From: Tigriopus japonicus
Lineage: Eukaryota > Arthropoda > Copepoda > Harpacticoida > Harpacticidae
NCBI GenBank assembly: GCA_010645155.1
Contig: CM021317.1
Location: 14,709,530-14,773,529 of the forward strand
Length of the DNA: 64,000 nt
Direction of reading: 5' to 3'
In this document: piece after piece, positions 55,147-64,000 of the stretch
How positions within the stretch are numbered: position 1 is the stretch's first letter
Layout: each line of letters opens with the position of its first letter
Notes under the pieces: generated by a model
What the model was told of the DNA's origin: nothing
Database searches by the model: none
What the model saw: the letters and a program-made list of their open reading frames with translations, nothing else
Made by a program: the position numbers and the translations under genes

Positions 55147-58100
55147 TTATTTCGTTCGTCTTCGTGCCTTGTTCAGCAACGCCAAAAAGGCCAAGATTCG
55201 AAAGCTCAACGATAAAATTGCCAGCATTATGATGTCAAACCAGAGATTGTTCTGAAAGATGAAAAATTAAAGTAAATGTTGGCAGATACAAAATCAATTG
55301 AAAAGTTAAATACAAACTTTGTGGAAATGGTAAAAGTCCAAAACTTCTTCTCCAGTCTCTGCGCAAGCGGCTGGATCTCTTCGAATAGCGTGATAGGGAT
55401 CAATAATGGCCGTCAACGGTTTAAAAAGTCGACTTTCGTGTCGATCGGAATCGCAAGTGATGTTCGTTACTCCTGACCATTGATTAATGTTGAATGCCTC
55501 ATTGCCATAATAATACAAACTGATGTATCGTATCCAAATCAGATAACTTGGGATTGTTCTGTAAAAGTTTCAGGAAAGATGTCATCAAGATCACGCAACC
55601 TTTGCTTGATAACGCACCCTTCATTTTGGAAAAATCCGCCGAAGTTCATCAAGGGAATAAAAATGGTGGGTCCAATTGCTAATGCGACAGGCAAATTTGG
55701 ACAGATGCAAGACATGAAGATCCCTGAAGAACGTGGCTGTTAGTGGTCCATATGTGTTTTTTTAATTAGCTTTCTTACCAATAGCACTTGCAGTCTGAAC
55801 AATCATCACGTTGATGAGAATCGCCATGAGAAATCGGTCAATCTCATTGTTCAAATTGACCATGTAGTAGTAGATGGCCATGAAGAGTACAGGGGTGATA
55901 ACGAATAATGGCAAATCAGCTATTTGCTTTGCTAAAAAGTACACATCAGTTCTATACATTCCGGAGAAATGTTCTCGTATGAAAACAGGTATTTCATTAC
56001 AGAACACCTGCAAGAAAGATGGTTGACCAAGTCTTGTCAAGTCTAAAGCAAATGGCAACTATGTAGAGGTTCAAAGTCCAACTCGTTTAATCTCTTGAGA
56101 AGTACGAAGAACTCCAAAATCACTTTCAATTTGAATCGATAGTTTTCATCAGGAGTCGACATTAGCCTTTGGGTCAAGGCTCACAAATTTGAGCTTGTGT
56201 TGTTGGGGGCCCACCAAACAGATCATTTTAGGTTTATGAGCCCACATATATTCTATCAAAGAGCTCTGGGCCCACGAGTACACTACTATGGATGCCCTCG
56301 GGCCCACCAACCACCCTCCTTGAGCCCACTGGTTGCCGACCCCTGGTTTACATTATTAGAGAATCATGATGAAGAAAGAGAGTAAAGAAACTCACATTAA
56401 GCACACTTGAATAATTGGAAAATGTCTGGTTCATGGTGACCCAAAACAGAGCGCCATTGATACTGATCACTCCTTCTTGATTATTTTCTTGTCCAAAGAA
56501 TATGGCTCCCACAATGAGCGCCAAAACCTAAGAGACACGAACACATTAATATGGAAAACCAAACCCCTAAATGAGCAACCCACAATAACTTCCAGGATAC
56601 GGATCTTAGCAATGAGAGGTTCTTTAGTAACCGAATGCCAGGATCTCCACAAAACCGCTCGAAATTGTTGGTCCCAAGGGGATTTGTACGGTTTAAGCTC
56701 GGAAAAATTGAACCCAACGTTATGAAAGAGCTCTTCTCTGTTTTCGATATGGTTTTCAATCTCAGCCGAGACAAACTTTCCGTATCTCGAGTTCTCATAC
56801 TCATCACAAATGTACTGTACTCTTCCCAAATACTCATCCTCAAGTTTGGGCTGCATGGACAACTTGTAGATAAAGTGGTCAGCCGGATTGAAATTCGAAG
56901 GACATGGATAACCAATTCTAGAACACGTCATGTAAATCATCAGTGCATGGCAAGTTCATTTAAAGACCGGATCTCACTTGTCAAAGAAGTCGTTGGCCTC
57001 CTTGATCGTTCCCATAAAAGCGTTTCGACCCTCCACCATTAACAAGACCCGGTCAAACATGGTGAAGACGTCAGAACTGGGTTGATGAATCACGCAAATG
57101 ATCGTCTTGCCCTTGTCGCACATGATCCTAGATTTAAAGAGAAGTTCTTGCCAGTTATCTAAGGCTTTGGTCACAATTGAAAGAGTCCAGAGACGGGCAG
57201 TTTCGACTAATAAAACGGGCAAATTTAGGAAATGAAGCCAATGAAAACATGGAAAAATCAGCTTACTTTTGAAGGGAAAAGGCGAACAAATCCAGAAAAG
57301 TTGCACTACCTAAACTTAATCACTTTACTATTTTGTATAAGACTTAGGTTATACCTCATTTGCTCGACCACGTTTTCGGCCATCCAAGAATCTAATCCTG
57401 ATGTGGGCTCATCACAAAGAAGAAGAGGTGTATCAGCCAAGACCTCGGAGGCAAATGCCAATCGGCGCATTTCACCACCCGAAATGCCCTTGACCCGACC
57501 TCGGACACCAATCAGTACATCAGCACATTTTGTCAGTCCTAACTGAAATAGCAAGATAGCATGATTTTTGATAATTTGAATGACCAGACTCAGATTCCAG
57601 ACTTACTTCGTTCATAACCGTTTCCACTCTGATACGTTTGTCCTCTTGACTTACTTGGCCACCAATTCTTAAGTTTGACTGTAAAAAGGTTATGTCAAAA
57701 TGTACTTGAGAAGTTTAAACGCAAATAGTGAGCAATTTTGAAATAGTCTTGCCATGAAATATTTGAGATTTAAATGTACGTTGTAACATGTGTTCGGGAT
57801 AGTCAAAGGATTTTGTGAACCCTTTGACATCGGCCTTATCCTTTCAAGAATCAGGATCTACCCATGTGTGCCAAATTATTTTGTACATCCGACACCATTT
57901 TATAAAACCCAATCTTTAAGTTCTCAAAGAAAAGTTTTACAGGTGGGAATTTCTATATCCTTGTTTTAGAAAAATACCAAGTTATAATTTTTGGTGAAAC
58001 TGATTTTGGTCACCTCGGAAAAAGAAACAAACTAGTTTATAATTGCATTGAGCGCCATTACATCGAACGCGCCGTGGAGGCCATTGAATCCAGTTTTTGG

Positions 58101-60714
58101 GCCATTTTTATTACCAAAAAGGTGAGGTGTTCTCTGACAGTGAGTGTCCCAATGAAGAGATCAAACTGAGGAATGTATCCCGAGATAGAGGTCATTCCCG
58201 TGGGATTCATGAGCATGCCATTGGCGTATCGCTCTCCTGACGTGATCTAGTGGAAAGTTAACAGATGTTAGAGTATTCCAATGAAGAGGCAGACGTTTAA
58301 TTTAGCAATCCATAATAAGAGATAGTGATTCCACCTGCAATCCGTTCAGGTTCTGGAAGGCTAGGGCATTGAGAAGGGTACTCTTTCCGGCTGAAGATGG
58401 CCCCATAATGGCCAAAAGCTCCCCTTTGTTGGCATAGCCAGACACTGAAATGAATTGTAAATATGATAAGAGCATGGAAAACGAAGGAACTTATCTTTCG
58501 ATTGGGATATATCATAACTGCAGCTCACTTTGAAGTTTAAATAAGACGGCTGAGATTATATAATGGTTTCATTTTGACGTTCCCTTAAAAGGATAATTGA
58601 AAGTTCGTAAAACTTATTGTAGAAGCATTATTATTCAGTACTCCATCAGGCATTTTGATATGGCTCGAAATAAGACTAATTATTATGAAATCATGCTCAT
58701 TCAATTTTTTGCCCAATTTGGCTTTAGCCCCTTTGAACTGAAAAATCAAGGTTGTAAAGTTTGTGTCAACTTATTTGCCTTATATTGGTAATAGAAAATC
58801 ATGTGAGGCGATTTAACACAAACATACTTTGTACCAAGTGCTTTTCTTTGTCTTAATTTCACCCCCAAACAGGACTTGGAGTATTTGAAACTGGAGGTTT
58901 TTAGGTGTTCATGGACCAAAAGCGGCGACCCAAAGAGGGCTCAATCGAAATTGAAATCAAAGCAGCCGACTACAAAGTTATATAAATATCCGTAATTCAC
59001 CTTAAGATAATTATTACTACCTATGGGATAGAACAAGGGCTGATATTTTCTTTTGTAACTTCGGAAGCAGATAAGTTTCAGAGGTTCATGGACGGGAAAG
59101 AAGGTCGTTTTTTCGGTTTGTCTGCTTTCGATTTCGGTTGGCGAAAGTAAAACCCAAAGTTCAGCCGAAAATGCTTTCGGTCTATCACTATTTTTCAACG
59201 TTTGCACTGAACCTTTGAAATTTTGTGTTTGCATTGGAGCGGCCCCTTCAGAACTAAGCTATCCTAAAGCAAACTAGTTAATTTAGCATGTCATTGGAAA
59301 ACCACCTTTTCCATTTTATGTACTAATCATCGCAATGACAATTTTTAGTGCCATAAAATTAGTGATGGACCGAAAGGGCTCATAACCGAAACCGAAAGTT
59401 TCGGCCGAAAGAAGGCTTAACCGAAACCGAAACCGAAAGCAGTGTTCAGTGTTCACAAAATTGTTCAAATGCAAAATCCGCCTTAAAAATTAGAATGTGT
59501 TCGATGTTGGGTAGTCGCAAATTTTGAAAAATCTTAAAACTTAAATTTCAGAGGTTTTTGGACCAATTTTTTTTTCCGATTTTGTTGTCAAACTCCATTT
59601 TATATAGTGCTTGTCTGCTTTCGGTAGGCATAACCGAAACCGAAATTTCGGCCGAAAGCGCTTTCGGTCCATCACTACATAAAATGTCAAATTTATAAGA
59701 AGATAAGCGAACCAAGAAGGGGAAAGAACGGACCTTTTCCATCATAACAATAACAGGGGAGAATTTTGGGAGTTAGTAGGTGACATTTCGTGGCTTGAAC
59801 GCTTCTTCTCATGCTTTCCAGCCAATCGTTGTCTAGAATTTATATTGACATGAAACCCGATTGGCCAGTTTAAAGGAACAAGCACTCAAGCGGTGAATGG
59901 ACAAGCCACGAAAAACAATCATATCAGCTATATTTTCTTGATTTTTATTTTCAAGTCTATTGCTAAAATATGCAAATGCCTACCAGTCTGCACAAAAACA
60001 GAGCAGATGCAACAACTATTTAAGACCGGGAAACGCTAGAAGACTATTTCCTTCGATCCCAAACAACTGCCTTTCTTACTGATCAACTCAAACGAGCTTT
60101 TGACTACGGCTAAGGCCGAGTTTACCGAAATTTTGACAAAATATTCAATGTTGTTTCAAAAAGACAATACTGCTTAAACCGCATTGTAGTCAAACATTTT
60201 TTTCGTTCGCTTTCGGATTCTGTCAAGGGTCCTATTTAGTGATGGACCGAAAGGGCTCGTAACCGAAACCGAAAGTTTCGGCCGAAAGAGGGCTTAACCG
60301 AAACCGAATGCAGCTGACTTCGAAATTGTATAAATGAAAATCCACCTTAAAAATTAAATTGCTCATGTGTTCGATGTTGGGTAGTCGCAAATTTTGAAAA
60401 ATCGGGAAACTTATATTTCAAATGTTTTCAGACGAAATTTTTTTCGATTTTGTTGTCAAATTCCATCCTTTATAGTGCATGTCTGCTTTCGGCTTCGGTA
60501 GGCAAAACCAAACCGAAACTGGAACCGAAAGCGCTTTCGGTCCATCACTAGTCCTATTAGTCCGTAATAGAGACGCTAGTCCGTAACTACAATTTATATG
60601 TTTGTACAACGGAAGCTTACCATTTTTGAGGACCGGTCGAGCTCGCCTCCGACACATTAATCCCGAGTCCGTGATCACGGTGAGATCTTTCCATGAAAAA
60701 TTGACTTCATCCAT
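55147..60714 (-). CDS. ABCG (white/ABCG1-type) half-transporter
   Basis: Twelve exons: 60621-60714, 58335-58444, 58115-58246, 57607-57678, 57355-57542, 56978-57127, 56590-56917, 56396-56527, 55779-56007, 55618-55723, 55318-55558 and 55147-55251. They join in frame to 628 residues, normal for a half-transporter. Nucleotide-binding domain: Walker [10 protein letters not shown] (46-54), Q-loop Q95, signature ISGGE (156-160), Walker B LLLCDE (175-180) followed by PTSGLDS, and H213. The membrane domain follows with 'FIREH', '[17 protein letters not shown]', '[16 protein letters not shown]', '[11 protein letters not shown]' and the closing '[15 protein letters not shown]'. The N-terminus before Walker A is short (45 residues); an upstream exon is possible but not seen. 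It must dimerise to work; the substrate (sterol, lipid or pigment precursor in relatives) is not predictable here. Intron 1 (2.2 kb) carries three hAT MITEs and intron 8 one. Confidence 0.93.
56150..56345. mobile_element. hAT-type MITE in an ABCG intron
   Basis: 196 bp with imperfect inverted ends (left CAGGAGTCGACATTAGC, right the complement of CAGGGGTCGGCAACCAG). Flanked by 8-bp repeats with one mismatch (gttttcat at 56142-56149, gtttacat at 56346-56353). Internally it repeats 'gggcccac' motifs. CAG-starting ends and an 8-bp duplication fit hAT; an end reading CAGGGGTCGGCAACC is common in that superfamily. Confidence 0.65.
58903..59197. mobile_element. Old copy of the CCGAAAG hAT MITE
   Basis: Diverged relative of the elements at 59360 and 60237. 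It has left 'catggaccaaaagcggc' and right 'gaaaatgctttcggtctatcacta', with 'ctgctttcgatttcggtt' inside. The target duplication is no longer recognisable. ABCG intron 1. Confidence 0.6.
59360..59677. mobile_element. CCGAAAG hAT MITE, copy A
   Basis: 318 bp with ends TAGTGATGGACCGAAAG and the exact complement, flanked by a perfect 8-bp duplication CATAAAAT (59352-59359, 59678-59685). Inside both ends are repeats of 'aaccgaaa' and 'ttcggccgaaa'. No coding capacity. ABCG intron 1. Confidence 0.92.
60237..60550. mobile_element. CCGAAAG hAT MITE, copy B
   Basis: 314 bp, same orientation and family as copy A, flanked by a perfect 8-bp duplication GTCCTATT (60229-60236, 60551-60558). It ends only 70 bp from the first ABCG exon's donor site (exon edge 60621). 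Confidence 0.92.
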
Positions 60715-61016
60715 CGAAAATGACCAACAAAGTATTTCGTTTTTTTAATTTTAATTTGACCTTTCACATGCAAAAATTGATTGCAGACCGTGTCACTGAA
60801 GTAGAACGAACAACTGTCAGACCCTCAAACAGGCACGAGTTCTTAAGAGAGCGATGTAGGATTTGAAAGATAAGAAACTTAGTTTACGACGCTCAACTTA
60901 GAAATGGTAACCGAGATTTGAAATTGAGGGACGGAGAGATTAGCCGGTTGAACCACTTGTTGAGTCATTAAACTGTGTTTTTGCTTCTTCATTTGCAGCT
61001 AGCTCTGTCTAGTCCG
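60715..61016. promoter_or_regulatory. Divergent promoter region
   Basis: 302 bp separate the start codons of the minus-strand ABCG gene and the plus-strand secreted-protein gene. A shared bidirectional promoter is likely from geometry alone. I see no convincing TATA box. A 'tttgcag' before the plus-strand ATG (60993-60999) could be the acceptor of a 5' UTR intron. Confidence 0.4.
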
Positions 61017-63780
61017 ATGTTGAAGAACGTGGGCGCCATTTTCCTTGTCTGGTTTGTGGCGTGGCTCGTCTTGATTTCCCCCACAAATTCCGAGGATCCT
61101 CGCTATGGAAAGTATTTGATAAGAAAACAGTCTGGTTGCAGAGTTGTACTGAAACACTTTCATATTCAATTTTCTTGTACTCAACTTATATTTTGTCTTC
61201 TTTGAGACTATTAAAATCATCGACGTTTTCTAGTAGTTTTGTACCTTTTGTTACCTTTCAAAATAGAGTCAACTAAGGCCATTAAAATTACAAGGGTACG
61301 TACATGATATTTCTTGACCTCTTTAAGAACCAAGCTTCTCCGCAAAGTTGGAGGGATAAAGGTGGAAAACACTAAAATAGGCAAAACCAGGAGTCATTGT
61401 AAGTCCCGACTTTTTTTCTAAAACTTCTGCTCTTGTTTTAAAATTATATTCTAATATGCGTTCAATATATGTTTACCACCTTTCGCTTTGTGTCCAGTGG
61501 ATAGCTTAGGACCCAAAGTCTCGTGTACGTACTCTTTTACTACAATGGCTCTAGATTAAACACGTGTTCCTTTCGACCTATAAAAGTTTTTTAAAAAAAT
61601 GTTTGCTCATCCCTCCAAATCACAATACTCAGGAACGGTAAAAAAAATAAAACAATTTCAACTTGCGACTTTTCAGATGTGTGTGCCAATTTGACGACGT
61701 CCGAAGAGAGTTTGCAGTGCAAATCTCTTCGTGATCAATGTGTGGAAGATTGTACCCGAGGTCTAAGTTACGGAACCGGTTTCTGCGCCTCCTTCTCCTC
61801 TTTTGTTGTACCGATTTTGCGGGCCTATTTCGAGTAAGGTTTCACCCATTATCCTCTCAAAGTTGAAATGAACCCTGTAACTTCATGTTTTTAGCTTAAA
61901 CTTTGACAAGTCTTTTGTGCCCACTTTATCCGATGGACTGTTTTGGAGCGCGGCTTATTATTGTACTTCGGGTTCGAATTACTACGCTTGTCACAAATGC
62001 CAAGATGGATTCTCTTACAAGGATATTGTGGACTTCCAAGAGGACACCTACCAAACCTTGAAGACCCTCTCAGCCCAAAGTGAAGTCTACAAACTCACCC
62101 GACAGTTCACAGATAAGATGGAGAGCACGCGAAAATCCATGGAGTTAGATCTCAGGTTTGATAGGTTCTATCTCCTTATAGCAATAATGTGCCAGGAGTT
62201 TTAACTGACGTGAAATCCTTGTTGCGTGGTCATTTGCAAAGATAGAAGCCACAAGTGAGGGATGTCGAATTTCGGGGGTCTGGGCTGTTCAAGTGCATCT
62301 TCGTTGGAAATGCACTTCACCCTCTTTTGAATTAGTCAATTATTTCTTAAATTAAATTTTGAAATTTTTAAGAAACAGGCTAGAAGAGTGCAACCAAAAA
62401 AGTAAGAGGAAAAGAATAAGTCAAGGAGCCACTCAATAACTTTCTTTTTTTTAAATCCACAATAGCTTGTTATCCTATTGAGCAATTCAGAGAAAACCAG
62501 CATTTTTGTTCCCTAGATGGCTTTGACGCAATTCAACACATCTTGCCTTGTGCGCCCTCTCTTGTTCTTAATTCATGTTATACATGTATATAAATAGACA
62601 TGTCAAAAACAGCCAAATATAGTTATGATATCACAGATGAGAAGACTAGAGTTATTTCAGAGGAAAGAAATGAAGAGAGTTTCGTCAGACATTGCAAATA
62701 CAGTTGGGTAGCGGGAGATGTTGAAGCTCTTGGTTATTGCATTTCATAGAGAGTATGGGCGGGTCAGATTGAACCGGTCCTTTGTCACTTTCCGTCGTCG
62801 GTGGAATTGGGGAAAAAAAGAAAATTTTGGAATAATCATTCCAAAGGAAGCCAGAGTGGCCGCGCGTACTAATGCGTTATTATAAGTGCCGAGTGTAAGT
62901 GCTTCCCCATACGGCGTAGGTTCGAATCCTGTTGGGGATCGGATTGAAACTGTCGGGAGAAGTCCTTGTTTACAGGGAATCGCATTCCTTGTGGCGGTAA
63001 AAAAAATCCGCAAAAATAATAATAATAATAATCCTAAAAATGGAGGTTGGTTCAAAGGCAAAAATAACGCGTCCACCTGTTGACGGATTTATGAACTAGG
63101 ATTGAATTTCTCTAATGATCTAAATTACCGCTTGGCCATTTTTTGAGAGGTCAATGGAATTTTAACGATTACCGCTCCTAAAATCTTGAAAATAGAACAT
63201 GATCCACTGGTTCCGTTAATTTTCAAAGAAAAATAGTTTTCAACATATTCTCTTCTCTACCTTCCAGATTCGGTCAAACGCTGGACGATTTTGACAACTT
63301 GGAGTTCAAGTTCAACCTGATCTCTTTGAATGCAAACAACACGGTGAAACAGGATTTTGCTTTTCACCATTTTTTGCAATCCGCACAGTTTCCCGGAAAA
63401 GAGAGTTTGGAAGGAATTTATTATCGTATCCGGCGAATGTTGGTGGATCATTCGCATTTAGGTCTACCTTGGCACATCCAAAGACATTCCTCCACCGTTT
63501 TCTCACTCGACAAGGATTCCTACTGTCAACCTGAAATTCTAAGTGCGGTTTGAGTTGTTCCATTTTTATGTTGTTGTTTGTCGTGCGTCAAAATGGCTCT
63601 GTTTTCTCGACAGGTTATTTTCAAATGTTATTGCTCAAGGTTCGCGAGATGATGTTCTTCATGTTGACCAATGATTTTTCCGATGAATATCGCGAAGAGC
63701 GTCTGGAAAAGTTCAAGATTCAAAGTGAACTGGATCAGAAGGAATTTGACGAGCAAATCGACACGATTTGCAACACCTAA
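61017..63780 (+). CDS. Secreted Cys-rich protein of unknown family
   Basis: Five exons: 61017-61134, 61677-61833, 61895-62155, 63268-63542 and 63614-63780, encoding 325 residues in one intact frame. The first and last junctions use weak donors (GTTGCA, GTGCGG) chosen because only they keep the frame. A signal peptide ('FLVWFVAWLVLI') covers about residues 1-26. The N-terminal half has cysteines in 'DVCANLT', 'LQCKSLRDQCVEDC', 'GTGFCASF', 'YYCTSG' and 'YACHKCQDG'; single cysteines follow in 'SYCQPE' and at the C-terminal 'DTICNT'. The second half is helical and charged ('DEYREERLEKFK'). No known domain is recognised and no catalytic motif is apparent. A secreted or lumenal role is likely. A SINE sits in the 1.1-kb intron 3. 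The gene is divergent from ABCG. Confidence 0.78.
62845..63031 (+). mobile_element. tRNA-derived SINE with AAT tail
   Basis: The head resembles a long-variable-arm tRNA (Leu/Ser type): A-box-like 'agtggccgcgcgtactaatg' and B box 'ggttcgaatcctgttgg'. A non-tRNA body of about 70 bp ends in 'ttccttgtggcggt', then an A-rich segment and AAT repeats (63018-63034). It is inserted in intron 3 of the secreted-protein gene. Confidence 0.7.
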
Positions 63781-64000
63781 GCAGAATTCTTGAATCATCA
63801 CTTTTTGTTCTATGTACCCTTTTTAAACTAGTACATAACCGATGAAACTACTGTATATCTGGAAATTGTAAGACGAATTTACTGTACATTGTCAATGTGC
63901 CTCTTTTTGAACTGAAATATATGATGGCTTGCCCAGAATTCACATCCTTTCGCCCTTGGCCCTTGGATCTTTAATTTTTGCGAAACAATAGGCCAGGGAA

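Noticed and set aside
55559..55617. Apparent read-through instead of an intron in the ABCG gene
   Set aside because: The 59-bp segment has a good donor (GTGCGT) and acceptor (TTTTACAG). Removing it joins 'FFQNEG' to 'TIPSYL', the family pattern, in frame.

Overview
This is a window of an arthropod nuclear genome, most likely a crustacean and plausibly a copepod. The genes are split into exons by mostly short GT-AG introns (about 55-90 bp, with a few of 1-5 kb). Polyadenylation signals are AATAAA, arthropod-type TTAGG motifs occur, and the protein families are animal ones (prohibitin, MFSD5, MICU, ABCG, serpin, nuclear receptors). The copepod placement is an inference from compact introns and divergent nuclear receptors; no marker gene proves it. 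One assembly gap of 547 N lies at 33097-33643. Exon joins given below were worked out by hand from splice sites and reading phase, and every multi-exon gene sums to an intact frame.

Layout. 1-6.4 kb: no gene, low-copy repeats and microsatellites. 6.5-13.2 kb (minus): a serpin of two exons with a predicted N-terminal membrane anchor, split by a 5.4-kb intron that holds a TTAA-flanked piggyBac-like element and two foldback palindromes. 13.2-22.3 kb: repeat-rich desert with a SINE, decayed LINE reverse transcriptase and a foldback element built on TTAGG-like repeats. 22.3-28.6 kb (plus): prohibitin-2 in four exons, its introns carrying a hAT element, a 45-bp-type repeat array and a DD37D mariner. 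30.3-35.5 kb (plus): an unrecognised six-exon gene encoding four degenerate copies of one domain. 35.6-37.2 kb (minus): MFSD5, convergent with it. 37.2-43.9 kb: repeats only. 43.9-45.8 and 48.3-49.2 kb (plus): two nuclear receptor paralogues, the second lacking a ligand-binding domain. 49.6-52.6 kb (minus): a MICU-family mitochondrial calcium-uptake regulator. 53.2-55.0 kb (minus): a secreted Gly/Tyr-rich protein. 55.1-60.7 kb (minus): a 12-exon ABCG half-transporter. 61.0-63.8 kb (plus): a secreted Cys-rich protein of unknown family, divergent from the ABCG gene.

The genes do not form an evident pathway; prohibitin-2 and MICU are both mitochondrial inner-membrane proteins but lie 21 kb apart. 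The strongest unifying theme is small DNA transposons: at least five hAT-type insertions with 8-bp target duplications (perfect in three, one mismatch in two), a TTAA-type element, a TA-flanked mariner and several long palindromes, most of them inside introns. Two hAT families carry arrays of a short motif just inside both ends. The most novel protein-level candidates are the four-repeat gene with all-phase-2 introns, the anchored serpin, and the nuclear receptor pair with an enlarged first zinc finger.
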